Part shown: positions 6,539-13,750 of the stretch, one piece after another
Layout of the letters: each line of letters starts with the position of its first letter
How positions within the stretch are numbered: the first letter of the stretch is position 1
Origin: DATARH01 sp050181375
GTDB taxonomy: Bacteria > Pseudomonadota > Alphaproteobacteria > ATCC43930 > CGMCC-115725
Length of the DNA: 25,863 nt
Direction: 5' to 3'
Assembly (NCBI GenBank): GCA_050181375.1
Contig: JBFXDF010000027.1
Span: 1 to 25,863, forward strand
Program-made: the position numbers and the translations under genes
The notes under the pieces: generated by a model
Told to the model about the DNA's origin: nothing
What the model saw: only the letters and a program-made list of their open reading frames with translations
Database searches by the model: none

Positions 6539-9100
6539 ATGGCCGCGGCCGATACCGAGAATCCGCAGGGGCTGGCCCGAGGCCGGAAGAGCTGGGCCGC
6601 GCACAGGGGGGCGCCGGCGCGAGCCGCTCATATCGCCAATGCCGCGCTCGCTTTGTCCCTCGCGGCTGTTGCCGCCGGGCTGCTCTTCACACCGATCGCC
6701 AACGGGGGCCGGATGCCGGCGGCCGCGGCCGTTATCGTCGCTGCCGCCGTGGGTCTCGGCGCCTTTATCGGGCTCGGGCGGTGGGCCGCGACGCTTGCCG
6801 CGCGCATCGATATCTTGACACAGGCGCTCGACGCCTCGCCCGATCCGCAGCTGATCCTCGCTCCCGACGGTCGCGTCGCGTACGCCAACACGGCATACCG
6901 CGAATTGTTTCCAGAGGCCCGCGAGCGACCGATGCCGGCAATCGCGGCCGCCCTGGCAGAGCCCGAGGCAATACCGGATTTCGAGCGGCTATGCAGCCGC
7001 GCCGGGCAAGGAGCGGGCGCCATTACCGTGCTGCCGCTGCGGTACTCGCGCGGCTCCGCCATCGGTTGGTTTGCGATCTCGGTCAATCCAATCGCCGGAC
7101 GGCCTGGCTACAGTTTCTGGAACATCCAGGACATCACGGCCCGCCACGAAATGGAGGCGCTGATCCGGGACGAGCGGAACAAGCTCGTCGAGTTCCTCAA
7201 CGACGCACCGGTCGGCTTCTACTCCGTGGACTCGGCGGGGCGGTTTCTGTTCGTCAACCAGACGCTCGCGGATTGGCTGGGATCGAACCCGGCGGAGATC
7301 GTCGGCAGCGATGCCCGTCTGCACGATTTCCTTGCCGTCGCTCTACCACCCGAGGCCCTCCCGTGGGATCCCTTTGGCGGCGGCGAAGGCGGCCACCGTG
7401 GCGAGGTCACCTTTAAAAGCCGCAACGGCGGAATGCTCCAGGCATGGCTGAGTCAAAGCACCGTCGGGAGCGGGCCCGAGCTGCGCACCCGCTCGGTCGT
7501 GCGCGATCTGACCCCGGAGCGGCAGTGGGAATCGGCGTTGCGGCGGTCGCGCGAGCGGTTTCAGCGGTTTTTTGCCGACGCGCCCGTCGGGATCGCCCTG
7601 ATCGACCGGTCTGGTAGGCTCGAGGAGGCGAACCGCGCCCTCGGCGACCTGCTCGGCGCGCCGCTCGAAGCGCTGATCGGCCAGCGGCTGATCGGGTTCG
7701 TCGCCGAGGAGGATCGACGTCAACTGGCGGCCAGACTGAGCGCCGCTGCCGAGGGTCTCGCGCCGACGCGGCCGGTCGATGTGCGTCTGACGGGACCCCG
7801 CGAGCGAAGCTGCGTCGTTTTCCTCAGTCGCCTCGATGGCGCCGAAAACGGCGACGGCGATCTGATGCTGCATTTCATCGACTCGACAGAGCAGAAGAAC
7901 CTCGAAGTACAGTTCGCGCAGTCGCAGAAGATGCAGGCTATCGGACAGCTGGCCGGCGGCGTCGCGCACGATTTCAACAATCTTCTGACCGCGATGATCG
8001 GGTTTTGCGACCTGCTTCTGACGCGGTTCCGGCCGGGCGACCCGTCCTTCGCCGACATCATGCAAATCAAGCAGAACGGCAACCGCGCCGCCAATCTCGT
8101 GCGCCAGCTGCTGGCCTTCTCGCGCCAGCAGACATTGCAGCCGCGCGTTCTCGACATTGGCGATGTTCTTGTCGAGCTGTCGCACCTGTTGCGTCGCCTG
8201 ATCGGCGAGAACATCGAGCTGAAGCTGATCCATGGCCGCGATCTCGGCCTCGCCAAGGTCGATCAGGGGCAGCTCGAACAAGTCATCATCAACCTTGCCG
8301 TCAACGCGCGCGACGCGATGGTAGGAGGCGGCACGCTGACGATCCGGACAAGCAATGTCGCGCAGGCGGCACCGCTCCGGCACGGCGCCGAAACCATGCC
8401 GGCCGGAAACTACGTATCGGTCGAGATCGCCGATACCGGGGTCGGAATTCCGAAAGAAAACCTTGAACGGATTTTCGAGCCGTTCTTCTCGACCAAGAAG
8501 ATCGGTTCCGGAACCGGCCTTGGCTTGTCGACAGTATACGGCATCGTCAAGCAGACCGGGGGCTTTATCTTCGTCGACAGCGCACCCGGAGAAGGCGCCG
8601 TTTTTCGAATCTATCTGCCGCGCCATGCGGGCGCCGAGGACGAGCCGGGACCGCGCGGCGACCCGGCGGACGCGCCGACCGCCGTCGATCTGACCGGGAT
8701 CGGCACCGTCATGCTGGTCGAGGACGAGGATCCGGTCCGGATTTTCGCCGCTCGGGCGCTGCGCAACAAAGGCTACAAGGTGCTCGAGGCGAAAAGCGGC
8801 GAAACCGCGCTCGATCTGATGCGCGGCTCGGACGACACGATCGATCTCCTGATCACCGACGTCGTAATGCCGCGCATGGATGGCCCGACACTGGTCCGGC
8901 AGGTGCGCGAAATCCACCCTGACATGAAGGTGATCTTCATCTCCGGGTACGCCGAGGATGCGTTCCGCAAGCGGCTCGACAGCGACGCCGAGATCCATTT
9001 CCTGCCGAAGCCGTTCTCGCTGAAGCAGCTCGCCGGCAGGGTCAAGGAGGCGATCAGCGGCGAGGCGGAAGCCGCCGCCCGGCGGCGCGCCCATAGCTGA
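6539..9100 (+). CDS. cckA: Cell-cycle hybrid histidine kinase CckA
   Basis: This 853-residue protein phosphorylates CtrA and CpdR through the phosphotransferase ChpT in Alphaproteobacteria. Two membrane segments are at about 31-53 and 60-80. PAS-like domains follow at about 90-205, 210-325 and 335-455. The dimerisation/phosphoacceptor helix has GGVAHDFNNLL with His477. The ATPase domain shows the N box around 585-593, DTGVGIP at 632-638 and GSGTGLGLS at 657-664. A receiver domain from about 722 has the acidic pocket E728-D-E-D731 and phosphoacceptor Asp774 in LLITDVVMP, with Lys824 in FLPKPF. This is the full CckA architecture. The ATG at 6539 is preferred; a GTG at 6500 would add 13 non-conserved residues. 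A short hairpin follows the stop. Confidence 0.95.
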   Translation: MAAADTENPQGLARGRKSWAAHRGAPARAAHIANAALALSLAAVAAGLLFTPIANGGRMPAAAAVIVAAAVGLGAFIGLGRWAATLAARIDILTQALDASPDPQLILAPDGRVAYANTAYRELFPEARERPMPAIAAALAEPEAIPDFERLCSRAGQGAGAITVLPLRYSRGSAIGWFAISVNPIAGRPGYSFWNIQDITARHEMEALIRDERNKLVEFLNDAPVGFYSVDSAGRFLFVNQTLADWLGSNPAEIVGSDARLHDFLAVALPPEALPWDPFGGGEGGHRGEVTFKSRNGGMLQAWLSQSTVGSGPELRTRSVVRDLTPERQWESALRRSRERFQRFFADAPVGIALIDRSGRLEEANRALGDLLGAPLEALIGQRLIGFVAEEDRRQLAARLSAAAEGLAPTRPVDVRLTGPRERSCVVFLSRLDGAENGDGDLMLHFIDSTEQKNLEVQFAQSQKMQAIGQLAGGVAHDFNNLLTAMIGFCDLLLTRFRPGDPSFADIMQIKQNGNRAANLVRQLLAFSRQQTLQPRVLDIGDVLVELSHLLRRLIGENIELKLIHGRDLGLAKVDQGQLEQVIINLAVNARDAMVGGGTLTIRTSNVAQAAPLRHGAETMPAGNYVSVEIADTGVGIPKENLERIFEPFFSTKKIGSGTGLGLSTVYGIVKQTGGFIFVDSAPGEGAVFRIYLPRHAGAEDEPGPRGDPADAPTAVDLTGIGTVMLVEDEDPVRIFAARALRNKGYKVLEAKSGETALDLMRGSDDTIDLLITDVVMPRMDGPTLVRQVREIHPDMKVIFISGYAEDAFRKRLDSDAEIHFLPKPFSLKQLAGRVKEAISGEAEAAARRRAHS

Positions 9101-9102
9101 GC

Positions 9103-9119
9103 ACCGCCTTCGCGGTTTT
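9103..9119 (+). terminator. Candidate terminator of cckA
   Basis: ACCGC, a 4-base loop CTTC, GCGGT and a short run TTTT begin three bases after the cckA stop. The stem is only 5 bp, so strength is doubtful, but position and T run fit a rho-independent terminator. Confidence 0.45.
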
Positions 9120-9160
9120 GGCGCGCCACGTATACGCGGGTCGGGCCGCGGTCCCGTCTG

Positions 9161-10555
9161 TCAGCATCCGGAAGCGCGGCAGATGATAAAAGCTCGCGTC
9201 ACCGGACCCGTGATCTGCGATACCGCCTGTAGCGCGCGCGTGATGGGAACCGCCTTCGCCTCAGCGATAAAGATGATGTCCCTGTCCTGCACCGGGAAGC
9301 GCTTCGCGAGCAGGTAGGATTTTGCGTCGGACAGATCGAGCCGGTATACGACCGGCGACAACCCCGAGGGAGCCCGCGCCGCGACCGGCTGACCCAACGC
9401 ATGCACCAATTCGGCGGCTTCGTAGCGCATGACGAAGACCGCGCTCGGATCGGCCAGCTCATCGAGCAGGCCGCCTCCCTTCGCGAGCGCCTCGGCCAGC
9501 GACAGCCGCTCGGCATCGAAGGTGATCAAATCATTTTTGCCGGCCGCCCCGAACACGGTCAGGGTTTGCGGCACGCGCGACACGATCAGCACGTCGCCGG
9601 GCCGCGCCGGTATATTCTGGTCGGGATGGGCGATCAGCACGGCAAGCGGCACGCTTGCCGTGACGCCGTCGCGCGACAGCCTGACGAATGTCTCGGCGGC
9701 CGGAGTCGCGACGCCGCCCGCCGCCGCGATCACGTCCAACAGGCGCGAGCCGCCGGACGAGAGTGGAACGCGCCCGCCCTGGATCGCGTCGCCGGCCACG
9801 CTTACCGAACTGCCCGCGCCGCGCTGCACAACTACCAGCGCTTGCGGGTCGATCGCGATCGGGCCGAGCAGAGCCTCTATCCGCCGCCCCAGCTCGGTTG
9901 CCGTCCGGCCGGCGGCGACCACGCGCCCGGCATAGGGGATCGTGATCGTCCCGTCGGGGCCGACGGGCTGGCTGGGGATCGAAGTCCCGGGGGCCGTCTG
10001 GCTGGCGCGAGCGGCGAGCTCCTGGATCGCGTTACGCTCGGGCGGCGCGAAAGCGGTATTCGCATTGGGCTCTATGGGCATTGCCATCGGCGAGGGTGCG
10101 GACGGCCGCGCGGCGCCTGGTTCCATGAAAGGCGACCGCTCGAGACGTTGATCCGAGGGGCCCAAGGGGCCCGAACGCGTCGCCCCTCCTTGCGTGGCTT
10201 CCGTCCGTGTCCGGCCCGTGGCGCCGCCGGGGCGAGACGGAAACTCCGCAAGCGAATTGCCGAACAGGCCGTTCGAAGCCGCCTCCCAGATTACGACCGA
10301 AACCGTATCGCCGACCGCGATTTTCAGCTCGGGCGGCGGCAAATATTCCTTGAAGCGCTCGCGGAACGGGGGGCGCGGTCGCGCGGCCAGCACGCCGACT
10401 ACCGCGTCGTCGATCTTGACGACATTGAAGGCAATCTCGTTGTCCTGGGTTGCCTGCGCGATAACATCGTCGCGCTGCGGCAGATTCGAGCAGCCGACGA
10501 GCAGCAGCGACAGCGCCGACACGGCCGCGGCCATGACCAGACGAACAACAGGCAA
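9161..10555 (-). CDS. Wza-like polysaccharide export lipoprotein
   Basis: This 464-residue protein would form an outer-membrane/periplasmic channel for exported polysaccharide. A lipoprotein signal ends in LLVGC, with lipidated Cys22. The polysaccharide-export domain begins near 77 (KIAVGDTVSVVIWEA), is interrupted by a Pro/Ser/Gly/Arg-rich low-complexity insert of about 95 residues (about 103-196), and resumes at VGPDGTITIPYAGRV. SLBB-type repeats follow at about 248-330 and 332-430. The TTG start at 10555 is chosen because GGGGA lies 7 bases before it and it supplies Arg5 in the signal peptide; the ATG at 10534 would give a signal with no positive charge. No Wzc kinase, flippase or glycosyltransferase is adjacent, so its polysaccharide is unknown. 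It converges on cckA. Confidence 0.87.
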   Translation of the reverse strand: MPVVRLVMAAAVSALSLLLVGCSNLPQRDDVIAQATQDNEIAFNVVKIDDAVVGVLAARPRPPFRERFKEYLPPPELKIAVGDTVSVVIWEAASNGLFGNSLAEFPSRPGGATGRTRTEATQGGATRSGPLGPSDQRLERSPFMEPGAARPSAPSPMAMPIEPNANTAFAPPERNAIQELAARASQTAPGTSIPSQPVGPDGTITIPYAGRVVAAGRTATELGRRIEALLGPIAIDPQALVVVQRGAGSSVSVAGDAIQGGRVPLSSGGSRLLDVIAAAGGVATPAAETFVRLSRDGVTASVPLAVLIAHPDQNIPARPGDVLIVSRVPQTLTVFGAAGKNDLITFDAERLSLAEALAKGGGLLDELADPSAVFVMRYEAAELVHALGQPVAARAPSGLSPVVYRLDLSDAKSYLLAKRFPVQDRDIIFIAEAKAVPITRALQAVSQITGPVTRAFIICRASGC

Positions 10556-10653
10556 GCGACGGTCCCCAACCTCTCCGCCGCAGCCTAGGGCAAATCGCCT
10601 GCGAGTAGAATCCCTTTCCCCTCAGCCCGGTAACCTGCGGCCGCCTCGGCGTA

Positions 10654-10830
10654 TCAGCCGAACGCCGACCACATAGCCATTCCGATGAACACCAGAAGCG
10701 CCCAGCAGAGAAGAGAGAGAGCCACAATAACAAGCACCGAGGTTTCGCCGGAAAGCCGATCGGTTTGCTCGGTTTGCCGCCGTAAGAGATGCGCGATACG
10801 GTTGCCCCGAGGTCTGATTGACTCAGCCAT
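10654..10830 (-). CDS. Small single-pass membrane protein, unknown
   Basis: This 58-residue protein has a basic N-terminal half (Arg6, Arg8, Arg11, Arg17, Arg18) and one strong membrane helix at about 31-53, ending a few residues later. The positive-inside rule predicts a cytoplasmic N-terminus. The ATG at 10830 has a modest AGGG about 9 bases upstream; the frame is open further upstream but the residues there look non-coding. It lies about 100 bp upstream of the polysaccharide export gene on the same strand and could be co-transcribed. I recognise no family. Composition and a clean helix make it credible, but it is not certain. Confidence 0.5.
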   Translation of the reverse strand: MAESIRPRGNRIAHLLRRQTEQTDRLSGETSVLVIVALSLLCWALLVFIGMAMWSAFG

Positions 10831-10858
10831 GGGAATGTGCCCTGGTTTTGCGCCGCGA

Positions 10859-10871
10859 GGACATAATGTCC
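10859..10871. promoter_or_regulatory. 13-bp palindrome, possible operator
   Basis: GGACAT-A-ATGTCC is a perfect 6-bp inverted repeat with one central base. It lies 28 bp upstream of the start of the small membrane protein gene, where a regulator would bind. A second short hairpin, CGCCGG-CAA-CCGGCG, is at 10886-10900. Confidence 0.35.
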
Positions 10872-10985
10872 CCGCTTCTGTGAAACGCCGGCAACCGGCG
10901 GGATGCTCCGGATACGAGCGCCGGCCCTTTGGCCGCGGTGCTATCGAGCGGTCGAACAACTCTTCCGAGATATCGCTGCAATCTG

Positions 10986-11010
10986 CGAGTTATTCGAGTT
11001 GACAAACTCG
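10986..11010. promoter_or_regulatory. CGAGTT repeats and TTGACA upstream of PEP-CTERM gene
   Basis: CGAGTT occurs at 10986-10991 and 10995-11000; the second pairs with AACTCG at 11005-11010 across four bases. TTGACA (10999-11004) lies inside the palindrome, so a bound regulator could cover a -35 box. No clear -10 follows at the right distance. Confidence 0.35.
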
Positions 11011-11074
11011 GTGGGGGGTAAGAGCCTAACCTTAAGCGTGCCGGGGATGCCGCGAATGTAACCGGGGGCTTACC

Positions 11075-11692
11075 ATGAGACTTGGAAACGTAACGCTGGC
11101 GGCTTCTCTCTTCGCCGGAGTGGCATTGCTATGTTCGGCCGTAGCCGCCGCGACCACGATCACGTTTTCCGGGTTGAGCGGCACCAACGGAACGCCCGTC
11201 GCGAGCTATAGCGAGAGCGGCTATACACTCGTTACCTTGATCGGGGGCCAATTCTTTGAGGGCCTGATCTTTGGAAATCCGGCACCGAGCCTGATTGCCG
11301 GGCCGGTATTCGGGGGTCCCCAAGACAATACTCTCAACATCTTCGACGGCGGCAGCTTCAATTTCGTTTCATTCGATCTGGCAGCCAACAACGGAGACAC
11401 AGCCTACGGCATCACCGGTGTTTTGGCTGGCAACCAGCAATACAGCTTTAACGCAACCGAGCCCGGTCACACTGGAGTTTTCACCACAATCTTCAACCCC
11501 TTCTCCGGCATTGCGGTCGATCAAGTGTTCCTCAATCTGTTTGTCCTCGGTAGTTCGGCGAATATTGACAATATCGTCGCGAATGCAGCGGCCGCAGTGC
11601 CGGAACCGACCAGCATTCTGCTGCTCGGCGGCGCGCTGGCTGGAATGGCAATGCGCGGCCGGCGGAAGAACGCGCGCTCCGCGGCTTGCTGA
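11075..11692 (+). CDS. PEP-CTERM sorting domain protein
   Basis: This 205-residue exported protein has a signal peptide (about 1-25, cleavage near Ala-Ala-Ala) and a C-terminal sorting signal: VPEP at 175-178, a short hydrophobic helix 181-193 and a basic tail RGRRKN at 194-199. The middle is rich in Gly, Asn, Phe and Thr with beta-strand alternation and no known catalytic motif. PEP-CTERM proteins are processed by exosortase (EpsH/XrtA family) and usually accompany exopolysaccharide systems; no exosortase is in this window. The ATG at 11075 follows GGGGG. Base composition is somewhat less GC-rich than the flanking genes, as is common for such surface proteins. Confidence 0.88.
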   Translation: MRLGNVTLAASLFAGVALLCSAVAAATTITFSGLSGTNGTPVASYSESGYTLVTLIGGQFFEGLIFGNPAPSLIAGPVFGGPQDNTLNIFDGGSFNFVSFDLAANNGDTAYGITGVLAGNQQYSFNATEPGHTGVFTTIFNPFSGIAVDQVFLNLFVLGSSANIDNIVANAAAAVPEPTSILLLGGALAGMAMRGRRKNARSAAC

Positions 11693-11782
11693 CGACCTCG
11701 CGGGAGTGCGCCGCACGTCTCGTTTAAGCGGCCAGCTTTAAAACAGGGCCGGCGGCAAACGCCATTCTGGAGCCGTGCAACT

Positions 11783-11796
11783 CGCGCGGCCGCGCG
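11783..11796. repeat. 14-bp palindrome between converging genes
   Basis: CGCGCGGCCGCGCG is self-complementary and is followed on the plus strand by TTTAT. It ends five bases before the stop of the methionine synthase gene. It could be a weak terminator for the PEP-CTERM gene (stem CGCGC, loop GGCC). Confidence 0.35.
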
Positions 11797-11800
11797 TTTA

Positions 11801-12844
11801 TCAGTTCTGGTCCGCCCCCGCTGCCGGAGCCGGGCGGCCGCGCACCAACCCGGCGCCTGCGGCAAGCGCCGCCAGCTTCTGGTTCGCCAGCGTTCGGTCG
11901 AGCGGCGCCATGCCGCAATTCGTACAGGGAAACAGCCGCTCCGGCGGGACAAAGCGCAGCGCCGCCTCGATCGTCGCGGCAACCTGCTCCGGTGTCTCGG
12001 CCGTATCGCTCGCCACGTCGATCGCGCCGACCAGCACGTCCTTGCCGGCAAGCAGCGCCAAGAGCTCGATCGGCACGCGCGAATTGGCGCATTCGAGCGA
12101 GACCTGGTCGATGCGGCTCGCCGCCAGCGCCGGGAAAATCCGCTCGTATTGCCGCCACTCGCGGCCGAGGCCGCGCTTCCACTCGATATTGGCTGGAATG
12201 CCGTAGCCGTAGCAGATATGCACCGCGGTGCGGCAGGGCAGATCGGCGGCGGCGCGGTGCAGCGCCTCGATCCCCCAGCCGACGACCTCGTCGAGATAGA
12301 CGTTGAACGCGGGTTCATCGAACTGGACCACATCGACGCCGAGCGCCGCCAGATCGCGCGCCTCTTCGTTGAGCACCTCGGCAAACGCCATCGCCAGCGC
12401 CGTGCGATCGCGGTAATGCGTATCGGCGATCGTGTCGGCGATCGTCATCGGCCCCGGCAGGGTGAATTTGAGGCGTCGCGTGGTATGCGTTCGGGCGATC
12501 AGCGCCTCAGCCGCGTGGACTGCCTCGCGCCGGCGCAGCGGACCCGTGACGGTCGGCACCATCGCTTCATAGCGGTTGTCGCGAATGCCGATCCGCACCT
12601 GGCGCGCGAAATCGATGCCGTCGATCCCGGCGAGAAAGCCGTGCACGAAATGCCGTCGCGACTGCTCCCCGTCGGTGACGATGTCGATGCCGGCATCCTC
12701 CTGAATTTTCAGCGCGAGCAGCGTGGCGTCGCGCTTGCCTTCGGTGAGCGCCTCGCCGTCGAGCCGCCATGGGGCCCACAGTTTGCGCGGCTCGGCAAGC
12801 CAGGAGGGTTTCGGCAGACTGCCGGCGATTGTCGTTTCGAGCAC
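11801..12844 (-). CDS. Core-type methionine synthase (MetE C-terminal-like, MesD-like)
   Basis: This 347-residue protein corresponds to the catalytic half of cobalamin-independent methionine synthase, making methionine from homocysteine and a methyl donor. The N-terminus LETTIAGSLPKPSWL matches stand-alone core enzymes, so the GTG at 12844 is chosen although its Shine-Dalgarno is poor; the longer open frame upstream has no family similarity. The zinc/homocysteine ligands are His209 and Cys211 (VHICYGYG), Glu251 (SLECANS) and Cys310 (TNCGM). Substrate-binding motifs LPGPMTIADT (129-138) and QFDEPAFN (174-181) are intact. The sequence looks, from memory, most like the MesD group, whose characterised Acinetobacter member needs the partner MesX (DUF1852). 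No DUF1852 gene is in this window. A plain MetE-like role is the alternative. Confidence 0.85.
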   Translation of the reverse strand: MLETTIAGSLPKPSWLAEPRKLWAPWRLDGEALTEGKRDATLLALKIQEDAGIDIVTDGEQSRRHFVHGFLAGIDGIDFARQVRIGIRDNRYEAMVPTVTGPLRRREAVHAAEALIARTHTTRRLKFTLPGPMTIADTIADTHYRDRTALAMAFAEVLNEEARDLAALGVDVVQFDEPAFNVYLDEVVGWGIEALHRAAADLPCRTAVHICYGYGIPANIEWKRGLGREWRQYERIFPALAASRIDQVSLECANSRVPIELLALLAGKDVLVGAIDVASDTAETPEQVAATIEAALRFVPPERLFPCTNCGMAPLDRTLANQKLAALAAGAGLVRGRPAPAAGADQN

Positions 12845-13297
12845 TGGTTTTTGGTGTCCGCTGCTGCTTCGTGTCAGACTACGATATCGCGACGAGCCGT
12901 TGGTGCAATGTTTGTCGCGCGGCGACGACGCGCGACGGATCGCGCGGGAAAAGCCGTGCGCCCGAACATCCGTTTGGACCGATTGCGCCAAAACGGGACG
13001 GCCGCGGAACTATTCCCGAACCACGGATTTTGTCGATGAACTCTCGGCCGGCACGCGGCTGAGCGCGCGACGCCGCGACGCCGCGAGGTGCGGCGCCTGT
13101 GGGCGAACAGAGCCTCCGGCACGTTGGTCGGTCGTTTTGCTTTGCCGCTGCTTTAAGCTTTTATCGTGAGCGGCAACACGGCGGCACGGTCAATCGACCG
13201 CCGGTTGTCATTGGGCAGATTTCAACATTTTCGGTGTTTTGCACCGTACACGCGGCGGAACTGGCCGCGCGTCCATGAACGATATTGGAGAGCAGAC
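12845..13297. other. Gene-free stretch upstream of His-rich protein
   Basis: About 450 bp between diverging genes. Open frames here overlap in several frames, lack ribosome-binding sites and look non-coding. The notable items are a GCGACGCC tandem copy near 13065-13085 beside a CGCCGC/GCGGCG hairpin, and an AT-richer segment near 13136-13165 (TTTGCTTTG ... TTTTATCG) that may hold the promoter of the downstream gene. No RNA gene is recognisable. Confidence 0.4.
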
Positions 13298-13750
13298 ATG
13301 GCTGAGAACAGAGATCAGCAAGGCACCGGACGCCATCCGCACAAATCGACCGACGAGCCGTGGCCGCATACAAAGGAAGAAGGAACGCAGCACGGTAAAT
13401 CACACAGCAGCGGCCGCGACGATAACAACCGTTCGCACGCCGGCGGCTCCAGCCAAGCCCGTTCGCACGACAGCGGCCGCGATAACGACAACCGTTCGCA
13501 TGGCGGCTCGCACCAGACGCAGGCTCGCGGGCAGGATCACGACCGTGAGGAGGAGGTCGATCTGAAGCGCCGCGAGTACCGGGGCGATGACGGTCAGATT
13601 CATCACCATACGCGCACCTACATGGAGCAGCACGGGGGCAACGACGACAAACGCGGCGGCGACAACCGCTCGCACGGACGCGAGCATGCGACCGCGAGCG
13701 GCGACACTCGCTCGCACAGCGGCAACAACCGCTCGGATCGCGGACGGTAG
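13298..13750 (+). CDS. His/Arg/Asp-rich repetitive, probably disordered protein
   Basis: This 150-residue protein starts with ATG at 13298 after TTGGAGAG. It is extremely hydrophilic, with almost no aliphatic residues, and repeats the unit NRSH/NRSD at 44-47, 65-68, 123-126 and 144-147, with variants ARSH and TRSH. Residues 38-55 and 59-77 are an internal duplication of the pattern SGRD-x-x-NRSH-x-GG-S. A central block at 82-112 (EEEVDLKRREYRGDDG, then IHHHTRTYMEQHGG) is less repetitive and may be a small conserved core. There is no signal peptide or membrane segment. It resembles hydrophilin or stress-related disordered proteins in character only; metal or nucleic-acid binding is possible given the His and Arg content. 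I do not recognise the family. A strong hairpin follows the stop. Confidence 0.72.
   Translation: MAENRDQQGTGRHPHKSTDEPWPHTKEEGTQHGKSHSSGRDDNNRSHAGGSSQARSHDSGRDNDNRSHGGSHQTQARGQDHDREEEVDLKRREYRGDDGQIHHHTRTYMEQHGGNDDKRGGDNRSHGREHATASGDTRSHSGNNRSDRGR

Noticed and set aside
7343..9094. 583-codon open frame antisense to cckA
   Set aside because: Long antisense frames are common opposite GC-rich genes with strong third-position bias; the composition is Arg/Ala/Leu-rich with no domain, and cckA has full family motifs.
11724..11746. Possible second CtrA box near TTTAAG...TTTAAA
   Set aside because: The two TTAA elements are 10 bp apart and not 7, and the site lies between converging genes.
13242..13285. 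Stress sigma factor (EcfG) promoter, GGAAC before the His-rich gene
   Set aside because: GGAAC is present but no CGTT-type -10 follows at 16-17 bp.
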